Below, in pieces: positions 17,651 to 25,931 of a stretch of DNA of 41,008 nucleotides. The notes below the pieces were generated by a model. The model was not told where the DNA came from and did no database searches. It worked only from the letters and a program-made list of their open reading frames with translations. Position numbers and translations under genes: made by a program. Source of the DNA: Actinomycetota bacterium. GTDB taxonomy: Bacteria > Actinomycetota > UBA4738 > CADDZG01 > WHSQ01. Every line of letters begins with the position of its first letter. The first letter of the stretch is position 1. The stretch covers positions 1 through 41,008 of the forward strand of contig JAUJNU010000007.1 in NCBI GenBank assembly GCA_030448085.1, given 5' to 3'.

Positions 17651-18639
17651 AAGCCGGCTACTTTCTCCTCGATGGCGTCGGCGATCCTCTCGATCCCGGG
17701 GAGGTTCAGCCCGGGGGAGAAGAGGAACGGAAGCTCGAGGACCTTCTCGTTGACCCCTTTCCGCAGCGCACGCAGGTGCTTCGTCTGGATCGTCCGGCGT
17801 GCCTCGATGAAGCGGGAGTAACCGGTCAGCGCCTCGAGGTCCTCTGAGTCCAGAGACAGCGATGCCACTTTCGCGGCGGAGCAGAGCTCGTCCACCTTCC
17901 CATCCGCGACGATCGCCTCCAGCCGCTCGAGGTGCTCCTTCTCGAGGGCCGGGGGATAGACGGCGTTGGCGAAGACGGGTCCGGTATCGATCTTCACCTT
18001 GTCCGCGAGGGCCTGCGACGTCTCGATCGTCTCCGACACCGGCATCTCCTCGGGAAGCGTCACCAGGTGCACCCGGGTCCTCTGGGGGTCACGCAGCATC
18101 TGCACGATCCATTCGGCCTGACGATGAAGAGGTCCAACCCCGACGGCGTCCGAGAGGCCCATCGGCGCGGACAGGAAAGACAACATGTGCCCGGCTGCGG
18201 GGGCGTCGATGATTATGGTGTCGAAGCTGTCCGCCGCGGACGTGTTCCGTCCTTGCTCGAGGTACCAGATCTTCCCGAGGACGAGGATGTCCTTCAGGCC
18301 GGGCGCCGTGGCCGTCACGAAGTCCACGAAGTGCGTGGCCGTGAAAACCTTGGCCATCCTCTTCATGTGGTACTGGATGTCGAGATACTCGGCGAGAGCT
18401 GCGTCCGGAACGATGTTCATCCCCCACACCCCCGGAGAGACCTCACGAGGCTGGTAGGAGAGGGAGCCGCCGCCGAAGAGCTTCGGCAGCGTGCCCTTCC
18501 GGTCCACCTCCGCCACGCAGACCTTCCGGCCGCTGCGGGCGGCGACGAGCGCGAGGGCCCCGGCCACCGTGGTCTTGCCCACGCCCCCCTTGCCGGAGAC
18601 GATCAGGATCCGTGGCTCGAAGAACCGATCTAGCTGCAC
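17647..18639 (-). CDS. ArsA/Get3-like ATPase, BagA-type subunit
   Basis: 330 residues, SIMIBI-class ATPase with deviant Walker A GKGGVGKTT (about 16-24), VAEVDRKGTLPKLFGG after it, and switch II DTIIIDAPAAGHMLSFLSAP. Matches Rv3679 (BagA, about 340 residues) in size and in being followed by a second ATPase with a four-base overlap. First gene of a four-gene minus-strand unit. It is divergent from the nfeD-like gene, with about 70 bases between starts for both promoters. Family assignment is firm; biochemical role is not established. Confidence 0.9.
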   Translation of the reverse strand: MQLDRFFEPRILIVSGKGGVGKTTVAGALALVAARSGRKVCVAEVDRKGTLPKLFGGGSLSYQPREVSPGVWGMNIVPDAALAEYLDIQYHMKRMAKVFTATHFVDFVTATAPGLKDILVLGKIWYLEQGRNTSAADSFDTIIIDAPAAGHMLSFLSAPMGLSDAVGVGPLHRQAEWIVQMLRDPQRTRVHLVTLPEEMPVSETIETSQALADKVKIDTGPVFANAVYPPALEKEHLERLEAIVADGKVDELCSAAKVASLSLDSEDLEALTGYSRFIEARRTIQTKHLRALRKGVNEKVLELPFLFSPGLNLPGIERIADAIEEKVAGL

Positions 18640-18708
18640 CGGGCGTTTCTACCCCACGTCCGGGCCCTCCGACGCTTCCGAAGCTGCGCAATCTGCGACC
18701 ATGGAGGT

Positions 18709-20055
18709 ATGAGGCAACGGGTTCGGCTGAGGGTGATGGGGTTCCTCGCCATCCTGCTGGTGGGCGGGGCCATCCTCGGGGCGCCGCCGGTCGGGGCTCA
18801 GACGGAGGGTGGTACGAGGCCCCTTGACCTGATCTCCGTGAAAGGGATCATCGATCCGCCGACCGCCGAATACCTCCTCAGCCGGCTGAAGGACGCCGAG
18901 AGGGATGGTGTCGAGGCGGCGGTCATCCAGCTCGACACGCCCGGTGGGCTCGACGTCTCGACCCGGGCGATCGTCACTCAGATACTCGAGTCCGACGTGC
19001 CTGTCGTCGTGTGGGTCGCGCCCCGGGGATCCCGGGCTGCATCGGCGGGAACCTTCGTCACCTACGCCGCCCACCTGGCCTTCATGGCCGACGCGACGGA
19101 GCTGGGGGCCGCGACGCCGATCGATCTGGCCGATGGCGGAGATCTCGAGACCAAGATCGTCGAGGACGCCGCCGCCTACATGAGGGGCCTCGCCGACACG
19201 AACGGCAGGGACGCTGAGTTCGCTGAGGCGTCGGTGCGGGAGGGCCTCGCGATCAACTCCCAGGAAGCGGCCTCTCGGGGAGTGACGAACGGGATGGCCT
19301 CCTCGCTATCCGAGCTCCTGCAAGCCCTGGATGGGCAGGAGGTCGAGATCGCAGGCAAGGGCACCGAGACCATCGAGACGTTCGATGGAGACGTCCTCGG
19401 GGTCACGGTCCGGTTCCAGCAGATGGACGTGGTGCAACGCCTCTTGCATGCGGTCGCGGTCCCGGACATCGCGTACCTACTTCTCCTGCTCGGCTTCTTC
19501 GGCCTGATCTTCGAGCTCTACAACCCCGGCATCGGTCTCGCGGGCATCCTGGGAGGGATAGCTCTGCTGCTGGGCTTCTATGGCCTCTCCGTCCTGCCGA
19601 CGAACTGGGTCGGGGTCCTCCTCTTGGCGGTTGCGGTCGTCTTCTTCCTCATCGACCTCCAGATAGCCGGGTTCGGTATCTGGACGATCGGGGGCCTGGT
19701 AGCTCTCGTGATGGGGGGATCGATCCTTTTCTCCGGCTCGCCCGAGGTGCGGGTGGCGCCGTGGGCCATCGCGGTGGCTGTGGTTCTGACACTGGTCTTC
19801 TTCATGTCGGTCATGACCGCGGCTCTGAGGGTCCGGTTGCGACGTCCGATCACCGGTGAGGAGGGCATCGTCGGGACCGTCGCCGAGGCGACCACCGACA
19901 TCGCTCCCGAGGGCACCGTTCTATCGAAGGGGATGTTGTGGCGGGCCCGAACCATGGAGACGGGCATCGCGGCGGGCTCTCGTGTCGAGGTCAAGGCGAC
20001 GGAGGGGCTCACGCTGCTCGTGGAGCCCCTGCACGAGCACGAGCAACAGACCTGA
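18709..20055 (+). CDS. NfeD-family membrane-bound serine protease (ClpP class)
   Basis: 448 residues: signal peptide (about 1-31, ending PVGAQT), ClpP-class protease domain with oxyanion region QLDTPGGLDVSTR (about 74-86), probable nucleophile Ser112 in RAASAGTF and candidate Lys149, then four to five membrane helices (about 250-370) and a C-terminal OB-like NfeD domain (EEGIVGTVAEATTDI...). This is the long NfeD type. Followed 46 bases later by a stomatin-like gene, the classic NfeD/SPFH pairing, in which the protease cleaves or regulates its stomatin partner at the membrane. Confidence 0.93.
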   Translation: MRQRVRLRVMGFLAILLVGGAILGAPPVGAQTEGGTRPLDLISVKGIIDPPTAEYLLSRLKDAERDGVEAAVIQLDTPGGLDVSTRAIVTQILESDVPVVVWVAPRGSRAASAGTFVTYAAHLAFMADATELGAATPIDLADGGDLETKIVEDAAAYMRGLADTNGRDAEFAEASVREGLAINSQEAASRGVTNGMASSLSELLQALDGQEVEIAGKGTETIETFDGDVLGVTVRFQQMDVVQRLLHAVAVPDIAYLLLLLGFFGLIFELYNPGIGLAGILGGIALLLGFYGLSVLPTNWVGVLLLAVAVVFFLIDLQIAGFGIWTIGGLVALVMGGSILFSGSPEVRVAPWAIAVAVVLTLVFFMSVMTAALRVRLRRPITGEEGIVGTVAEATTDIAPEGTVLSKGMLWRARTMETGIAAGSRVEVKATEGLTLLVEPLHEHEQQT

Positions 20056-20101
20056 GGGGCTCGGCTAACCTGGTTGGAGGGCTAAAGAAAGGAAGACCCG
20101 G

Positions 20102-20919
20102 ATGCCATTCGCGGTGATAGGTGTCGTCTTGCTGTTGGTGCTCATCGCCTCCTCGGCGCATCGTGCAGGAATACGAGCGGGGGTCATATTCAGGCTCGGG
20201 CGCGTCGTAGCCGGCGCCAAGGGGCCGAGGCCTCTTCTTCATCATCCCGATCATCGACAGGATGGTGAAGGTCAACCTGCAGATCGTGACCCTCGATGTG
20301 CCTCCACAGGACGTCATCACCAAGGACAACGTGACGGTGCGGGTCAACGCGGTCTGTTACTTCCAGGTCTTCGATTCTGTCAGAGCAGTGGTCGAGGTGC
20401 AGAACTATCTCTACGCGACATCCAGATCGCGCAAACCACGCTCCGGGCGGTCCTTGGCAAGGTCGACTTCGACGACATCCTGACCGAGCGGGACAGGCTG
20501 AACGCAGACCTGCAGAGGATCATCGACGACCTGACCGACCCTGGTGAAGAAGGTCGCCCGGGTCGAGATCAAGGATGTCGACATACCGGTCGAGATGCAG
20601 CGGGCGATGGCCCGGCAGGCCGAGGCCGAGCGAGAGAGACGCCAAGATCATCAACGCCGAAGGTGAGTTCCAGGCCTCGAGAGGTTGGCGCAGGCGGCCT
20701 CGGTGATCGCCCGCCACCCGATCGCTTACCAACTCCGGTATCTCCAGACGATCACCGAGGTCTCGGCCGAGAAGAACTCGACGCTCGTGATCCCGATCCC
20801 GATCGAGCTCCTCAAGCCGTTCCAGGCGGCCTTCGGCGACGATGCATCGGTATTCGATCCTGACGGGACGCAGCACCGTTCCGCACTCGCCGCCCGGGCC
20901 CGCGACCTCCGAGCCCTAG
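20102..20919 (+). pseudogene. SPFH/stomatin-like membrane protein, multiply frameshifted
   Basis: The start ATG 20102 follows AAAGGAAG. One membrane helix (FAVIGVVLLLVLIASSAH) leads into an SPFH domain: [95 protein letters not shown] and LIPIELLKPFQ-like C-terminal blocks. At least five indels break the frame: an extra base near 20227, a lost C near 20420, and others near 20543, 20635 and 20680. The most plausible end is a Pro-rich tail stopping at TAG 20917-20919, which shares CTAG with the fur stop. Partner of the upstream NfeD protein. Confidence 0.75.
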
Positions 20920-21316
20920 GGACCGGCTCGTCCACAGGCGTTGCAGAACCCGAACACCTCTGCGGTATGGGTGATCGACGTGAAACCGTGCTCCACGGCA
21001 ACCTCCCGGGCCCACCGCTCGATCGCCTCGGCCCTCACCTCGACTGCGTCCGCCGCACGCCCTGCACACGATGTGATGGTGGTGTTCCTCCGAGGCGCAG
21101 CGGCGATAGATAGCCTCGCCCTCGCCGGTCCGTAGGACGTCAACCCGGCCCGCCTCCGGCTAGCTCGCTGAGCGCTCGGTAGACGGTGGTGAGCCCCACG
21201 GCGTCCCCGGCCCGGGTGAGAGCCTCGTGTAGCTCCCTCGCGGTCATGAAGCGCTCCTCGGCCCCCAGGGCCTCGGCCACGGCTGCCTTCTGGCGGGTCG
21301 CCCTCTTCTTAGGCAT
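20916..21316 (-). pseudogene. Fur-family metalloregulator (Zur/Fur-like), two frameshifts
   Basis: Across three frame segments the minus strand encodes a complete Fur-type protein of about 132 residues: MPKKRATRQKAAVAEALG, the winged helix with GLTTVYRALSELA, metal-site EEHHHHIVCRACG, then EHGFTSITHTAEVFGFCNAC. The two CxxC pairs form the structural zinc site and the His cluster is the regulatory site. Indels lie near 21160 and 21055. ATG 21316 overlaps the ZIP stop by eight bases. Lying in an operon with a ZIP metal importer behind a Fur-type box, it is most likely a zinc regulator (Zur), but iron cannot be excluded. Confidence 0.8.
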
Positions 21317-22072
21317 CGAGCTTCAACAAGGCCCCCATGACGGCGACCCCCGCCACCAGGGCGAGCACCTGGAACAGCGACTTCTTCGGCTCGGGCTCTT
21401 TATGGAGCTCGGGAAGAGGTCTGTGCTGGCGATGTAAACGAAAGCCCCTGCGGAGAAGGCACCAGGGTCTCGACCGACGTCGAGAGCGAGGTGAAGGCAA
21501 GGGTGAGGGCGCCGCCGGCGGGGCGCTGAGGCCCGTTGCGAAGTTGACCTTCACGGCCTTGGCGGGGGCAGCCCGGGAGTGAACGAGGATCCCGAAGTCA
21601 CCCAGCTCCTGAGGTATCTCGTGCACCGCAACTAACGAGCGCGGTCGTGAAACCCAACTGCGGCGAGACGAGGAACCCACCTGCCACGATGGCCCCGTCT
21701 ATGAAGTTGTGGAGGGCGTCGCCCACGAGGTTGGAAACCGCGACGGGATGGAGCACCTCCTCCTGCGGGAGGTGGGAGTGGTGCCAGTGGAGCATCTTCT
21801 CGAGCACGAAGAACGTGACCATGCCGCCGAGCAGGAACAGCGGCGCGGTCGTGTCCAGGCCCCGTTCGGACTCGGCCACCTCCGGCAGGAGGTGAAGGAA
21901 AGCGTCGCCGAGCAGGGCCCCGGCGGCGAATGGGATCAGGAGGACCATGATCTTCCGGAGCGCCGAGGGCTTGACCAGCAGCCCGAGGGCACCCAGGGAG
22001 CGAGAGCGCGCTGATCCCCAGGAGGACCGCGAGGGTCGTGAACCACGTGGCGGCGTCGGGGCTCTGCATCAC
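21309..22072 (-). pseudogene. ZIP-family metal transporter, multiply frameshifted
   Basis: Minus-strand segments in order: MQSPDAATWFTTLAVLLGIS, IPFAAGALLGDAFLHLLPEV, a His-rich loop LHWHHSHLPQEE, LVGDALHNFIDGAIVAGGF, AVHEIPQELGDFGILVHS, and a last helix ending MGALLKLDA. HNFIDG and HEIPQE carry the transport-site residues of helices IV and V of ZIP proteins, which import zinc and other divalent metals. Frame changes near 21975, 21630 and between 21430 and 21560. GTG 22072 or ATG 22069 is the start, about 20 bases from a Fur-type operator. Upstream of and overlapping fur. Confidence 0.8.
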
Positions 22073-22092
22073 CCGCCGAAGGATGCCCTAAG

Positions 22093-22107
22093 TGAAAACG
22101 ATTGTCA
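22093..22107 (-). promoter_or_regulatory. Fur/Zur-type operator upstream of zip-fur
   Basis: TGAAAAC-G-ATTGTCA has the 7-1-7 inverted-repeat form of Fur-family operators (ideal TGATAAT-N-ATTATCA), 11 of 14 positions matching. It sits 20 bases before the ZIP start codon, overlapping the expected promoter. The AT-rich 15-mer stands out from the surrounding GC-rich sequence. It suggests autoregulation by the Fur-family protein encoded in the same operon. Confidence 0.65.
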
Positions 22108-22128
22108 ATAAGAGCCGTCGGGAAACGG

Positions 22129-22660
22129 CTACTTGACCTTGAACATCCCCGGATACTGACGGAAGCCGTTCTCGTTGATCCGGAGGCAGGGGGTATCGGC
22201 GTCGACCTTGTAAGCGTAGATGCTGATGATGCCGCTGCCGCCGGTGCGTACTTCGCGATCTTCATCCGGACCTTGGCCCTGCCGTTCTCATCCGTTATAC
22301 CGAAGCCCGTCAGGAAGATGTCCCCGAGAGAGAGCCCCACGCCGACCATCACGTCGGGAGCGGCTGGCTCACCGGGGAGTCGAGCGGGATGCCCAGGTTG
22401 AACGGGTCCTGCTCGGCGGGGCGGGTGACGGTTACGGTCATGGGAACAACGGCACCAACCTTGAACCTCTTACCTGCGGCCTTGGCCTCGATGTGGAAGG
22501 TCCGAGCGTCGACCGTCTCGAGGTTCTGGCTGCGAAGGGTGCGACGGGCGTGCGATTGGCACGCCAGTCCGGAGGTCTCGCTCACGAGGGCGCCTGCGGG
22601 CGAGGCGGCCGACAGCAACGCCATGACCAGCACCGTTGCCGCGAGGCCCTTCTTTGTCAT
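22129..22660 (-). pseudogene. Small secreted protein of unknown function, two frameshifts
   Basis: ATG 22660 begins a Sec signal peptide (MTKKGLAATVLVMALLSAAS, cleaved after about PAGA). The mature part reads TFHIEAKAAGKRFKVGAVVP, TVTVTRPAEQDPFNLGIPLD, then in a second frame GVGLSLGDIFLTGFGITDEN and RAKVRMKIAKYAPA, and in a third ISIYAYKVDADTPCLRINEN to the stop at 22129. The strand-rich pattern suggests a beta-sandwich or Ig-like domain of about 150 residues. It follows the secreted CocE/NonD hydrolase by 19 bases and is probably co-transcribed with it. No family recognised. Confidence 0.6.
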
Positions 22661-22679
22661 CGAGGCTGCGCCTTTCGCT

Positions 22680-24497
22680 CTAGTGGTGATGTTGGTGACC
22701 GCCGGCGGAGAAGAGCTGCATCGCGTCCTTGGGACCGTTCACTACGGGCAGCACTATCTGGGTCTTGCCCTCTCGCCAGTTGACCTTGACGAAGGCGCAG
22801 GCCTCGCTGAGGCTGTCGCAGCCCGGGTAAGCCTTGGGCAGCGACCACTCGAGGATCTCGGTCTGGATGTTGAGGCCGATCGAGTGACCCTTCTTGAAGA
22901 CGTAGTCCTGCGGCTTCTCGACAACAGTGGTCCCGAAGGCGAGGCCCGGCTTGACGTTGACCTGCTTGCCCAGGCCCTTGCGGTACCTCGTGTCGAGCCA
23001 GCCTCTCGTGACCGAGTGGAGCCTGCGGGCGGGAGCCGGATCGGTGAGGCAGTTGGGCTCTCCCACATGTTGCCCGGCTACCGAGCGGTGGCATCCATGA
23101 TCGACGTCGACGATCGTGGGTGTGAAGGTGATCCATTTGCGGTGGATGGTCGACCAGAGCTTCACCTTGACCTCGCCGAAGATACGGGTGTCGCGGGCTA
23201 GCTTGGGCGACTCGAACCAGAACCAGTCGTGGTTGTTGCGGGCGTGGTGGTTCGCGTGTGCCTCTGTGTTGATGTTCGTGGATGGGAACTGAGCATCCCG
23301 CGTCGGCATGATCCCCATGGAGGCGCCGGGCTTGGTCGGAAGGAGCTTCCACTCGTAGTCATTGGGGCTCGTGATCGGTGTCTGCTGTGCGTAGAGCTTC
23401 ACGCCCCTCGTGTTGGGGAAGGCTCCCTTGTGCCATCCCGCGGGCCCGTCGATGTCCGCGGTCTGGCTCGTGACGGCGGCGAGCTTCTGGATCCCGTTGT
23501 CCTTGCCCAGGAGGTAGTGATCGAACCAGGCGTCGACGGTCCGGTCGTAAGCACCGTCAGGCGTTCCGTGACCGGAGTATCGGTTGCCCATGAAGAGGGC
23601 CTTCTTCGGGGAGTTCTTGATGGCCTTGAACATGTTGAAGGCCTCTTCCTGCTTCACGTTCCAGTCGCCCCAGTTGTGGGAGATGAGGACCGGGATCCGG
23701 ATCTTGCCGGCGTCCTTGACGTAGTCCCGCTCGAGCCAGAACTTGCCGTAGTCGGGGGTGTCGTCGTAGCCGTGCTCGGTGTGCTCGATCTCCTCACATG
23801 GGGTGATCGTGGAGGCGACCCGGTCGGCCCAAGCGGGATCCTGGGGATCCAGCGGCGGGGGGAGAGCCAAGCCGAAGTCGAAGGCGAGCGGAGTGTCGAC
23901 GCCCTCGTCGTAAGGGCGCTCGTTGTTGAGGAAGTAGCGGACGCCACCGGAGTAGGCGTACTCGTACCAACGGCTGATAGCGGCCTCTGGGACGATCGTC
24001 GTGAGGTGCGGGGGACGCTCGACGGCCGCCGCGTACTGGGTGGTGCCGTTGTAGGAGCCGCCGATCATGCCGACCTTGCCGGTCGACCACTTGCGCTTGG
24101 CGAGCCACTCGATGACGTCGTAGCCGGTCTCCTTCTCGCGCTTGCCGCCGTAGTCGTAGCAGCCGCCCGAGTTCCCGGTTCCGACTACGTCGGCCCAGAC
24201 GCGTGCGATGCCCCTGGAGGTGTAACGCTCGGAGTCGCCGTTGCGGCCGAGGACGGAGTAGGGGGACATGGTGAGGACGGAAGGAGCCTTGACGTCCTTC
24301 CCATTGACGGTGGGGCGGACAACCTCGACGTAGATCTTTCCGTGCCGGGTGGGGACGATGTAGGTCTCCGACCTCTCCCCGTAGGCGGGGGCGGCACCGG
24401 CGGGTGCCAGGACGGACAGGCTGGCCACGAGCAGCGCTGCCAGGCTCAAACAGATCGCCCAGGTGCCGCCTCGCTTGCCACTTTGTCCGACTTTCAT
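22680..24497 (-). CDS. Secreted CocE/NonD-family alpha/beta hydrolase (X-Pro dipeptidyl-peptidase S15-like)
   Basis: 605 residues with a Sec signal peptide (about 1-36). The catalytic domain has the nucleophile elbow GMIGGSYNG (Ser148), the N-terminal block VPTRHGKIYVEVVRP and WADVVGTGNSGG typical of the S15/CocE family, and a candidate catalytic His in GNRYSGHGTPD. The C-terminal half is a jelly-roll (X-Pro dipeptidyl-peptidase C-domain) from about 400 on. The chain ends GGHQHHH, a natural His-rich tail. Family members hydrolyse esters or N-terminal dipeptides; substrate cannot be assigned. Start has GAGAGGGAC upstream. Confidence 0.92.
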   Translation of the reverse strand: MKVGQSGKRGGTWAICLSLAALLVASLSVLAPAGAAPAYGERSETYIVPTRHGKIYVEVVRPTVNGKDVKAPSVLTMSPYSVLGRNGDSERYTSRGIARVWADVVGTGNSGGCYDYGGKREKETGYDVIEWLAKRKWSTGKVGMIGGSYNGTTQYAAAVERPPHLTTIVPEAAISRWYEYAYSGGVRYFLNNERPYDEGVDTPLAFDFGLALPPPLDPQDPAWADRVASTITPCEEIEHTEHGYDDTPDYGKFWLERDYVKDAGKIRIPVLISHNWGDWNVKQEEAFNMFKAIKNSPKKALFMGNRYSGHGTPDGAYDRTVDAWFDHYLLGKDNGIQKLAAVTSQTADIDGPAGWHKGAFPNTRGVKLYAQQTPITSPNDYEWKLLPTKPGASMGIMPTRDAQFPSTNINTEAHANHHARNNHDWFWFESPKLARDTRIFGEVKVKLWSTIHRKWITFTPTIVDVDHGCHRSVAGQHVGEPNCLTDPAPARRLHSVTRGWLDTRYRKGLGKQVNVKPGLAFGTTVVEKPQDYVFKKGHSIGLNIQTEILEWSLPKAYPGCDSLSEACAFVKVNWREGKTQIVLPVVNGPKDAMQLFSAGGHQHHH

Positions 24498-24528
24498 CCC
24501 GTTTGTCCCTCTCCTCTATCAGCCAAGA

Positions 24529-24556
24529 GGCTCCCCGGGAAACATCCCTGGGAGCC
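24529..24556. other. Strong imperfect hairpin in the hydrolase/MFS divergent region
   Basis: GGCTCCC-C-GGGA pairs with TCCC-T-GGGAGCC around an AACA loop: 11 paired bases with one mismatch. It lies in the 5' leader side of the minus-strand hydrolase, 32 bases before its start. It may be an RNA leader structure or an operator; nothing in it matches a known riboswitch. Confidence 0.35.
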
Positions 24557-24664
24557 GACGTACATAGAGGTTCCACCTTGGGCGCCCGCCTCCTGCTGGA
24601 AGATGCGTTTTCGAGGGGGAAAAACTCCCGACCCGTCACCCCTTGGCCATAGGCTCGAACCCCA

Positions 24665-25912
24665 GTGACAGCCCCTGCCGAAGAACCCCTTGTCTCCATC
24701 GCCGCCAAGCGGGCGGTCAGGCGTATGCGGGCCCACGCCGAGACCGTCGAGTTCGGGCGGCTTCTCGCCTTCCAGGCGACCGGCGCCGCAGGCGACGCTC
24801 TGCTGGCACTGGCTCTGGCCGGGTCCCTGTTCTTCTCGGTCCCGGAGACCACCGCTAGGGGAAAGGTGGCGCTGTACCTCGGTCTCACCGTGGCCCCGTT
24901 CGCGGTCGTCTCCCCTCTGCTGGCGCGGGTGCTGGACCGGCACCGCGGCAGCCTGCGGTGGGCGATGGTCGTCTCCTCCTTGGGGCGGGCCCTGCTCGCG
25001 TGGCTTCTCGCGACCCGGCTCGATTCTGCCTTCCTGTTCCCCCTCGCCTTCGGCATCCTCCTTCTCTCCAAGGCGGCGCTGATCGTGAGGGGCGCCGTCC
25101 TCCCATTGCTGATCCCTCGGGGCCGCACCCTCGTCGACGCCGGGTCCTCCATCTCCCGGGTCACGGCACTCGCGGGGCTGGGGGCAGGGATCCTCGGGAT
25201 CGGGGTCGTCAAGCTGTTCGGCCCCCGCGTCGAGTTGTTGCTGGCTGCCGCCGTCTTCTTCCTGGGAGCATCCCCGCTCAGATTGCCTTTCCCTCGCGGG
25301 CGCCGGGCTCAGGAGGAGCGGCTCGATGCCCGGGCCGGTGCTCGATCGGTGGCCGTGCGGCAGGCGAGCGCGGCTGCCGCCGGGATGCGACTGCTGGTCG
25401 GTTTCCTGGTGCTCCATCTGGCGTTCGCTCTTCGCCGGGAGGATTTCACCTCCCTGGGGCTCGGCCTCCTCGTGGGGTCCGCCGCTCTCGGAGGGCTGAT
25501 GGGAGCCATGGCCGCTCCTCGCCTCCGGCGCGTGTTGAAGGAGGAAGGGATGGTTGCCGCCTCGCTCGTGGTGGCGGGCGGCGCCGCTCTGGCGGCCGGG
25601 TATTGGTTCTCAGCTATCAGCGCGGGCGCCCTCGTCTTCTGCTTCGGGGTGGCGGCCGGGGCGATGAAGGTCGCCTTCGACGCCATCGTCCAGCGCGAGA
25701 CGCCCGAAGGGGGCCGGGGTTGGGCCTTCGCACGCTTCGAGTCGATCCTGCAGCTGGCGTGGGTCGCCGGTGCGTTGATCCCGCTCATGCTGACGCTGTC
25801 GTCGGGGCTCGGGACGATCCTCGTCGGCTTCGCAGCGAATGTCCTTGCGATGATCTACTTACTGGGGCGCCAACGCCAGCGCTCGGTTACCATCCACACC
25901 CGTCGGGCGTGA
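24665..25912 (+). CDS. Major facilitator superfamily membrane protein
   Basis: 415 residues with a charged cytosolic N-terminus of about 35 residues and about twelve membrane helices in two halves joined by a basic loop (PFPRGRRAQEERLDARAG, about 216-233). The short-loop charge pattern after helix 2 (LLARVLDRHRGSLRWAM) resembles the MFS motif between helices 2 and 3. GTG 24665 has no clear ribosome-binding site. Substrate is not predictable; general resemblance is to efflux-type MFS proteins. Divergent from the hydrolase and followed closely by the GCS2 gene on the same strand. Confidence 0.85.
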   Translation: MTAPAEEPLVSIAAKRAVRRMRAHAETVEFGRLLAFQATGAAGDALLALALAGSLFFSVPETTARGKVALYLGLTVAPFAVVSPLLARVLDRHRGSLRWAMVVSSLGRALLAWLLATRLDSAFLFPLAFGILLLSKAALIVRGAVLPLLIPRGRTLVDAGSSISRVTALAGLGAGILGIGVVKLFGPRVELLLAAAVFFLGASPLRLPFPRGRRAQEERLDARAGARSVAVRQASAAAAGMRLLVGFLVLHLAFALRREDFTSLGLGLLVGSAALGGLMGAMAAPRLRRVLKEEGMVAASLVVAGGAALAAGYWFSAISAGALVFCFGVAAGAMKVAFDAIVQRETPEGGRGWAFARFESILQLAWVAGALIPLMLTLSSGLGTILVGFAANVLAMIYLLGRQRQRSVTIHTRRA

Positions 25913-25931
25913 CGGGCGAGGGGGTTACCGG

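Noticed and set aside
16523..18639. ArsA-type ATPases considered as an arsenite efflux operon
   Set aside because: No arsB, arsC, arsD or arsR nearby; the paired organisation fits the BagA/BagB group instead.
21100..21180. In-frame TGA in the fur-like gene considered as selenocysteine
   Set aside because: Protein similarity resumes in a different frame, so this is an indel; there is no reason for Sec at this position in Fur proteins.
24640..24665. TTCGAGCC-like motif considered as a tRNA T-arm (possible tRNA-Sec)
   Set aside because: The flanking bases do not pair into a T stem and no other cloverleaf arm could be built around it.
23229..24668. 479-codon plus-strand open frame
   Set aside because: It lies antisense to the signal-peptide-bearing CocE/NonD hydrolase, is Val/Gly/Asp-rich without domains, and arises from GC-rich third positions.
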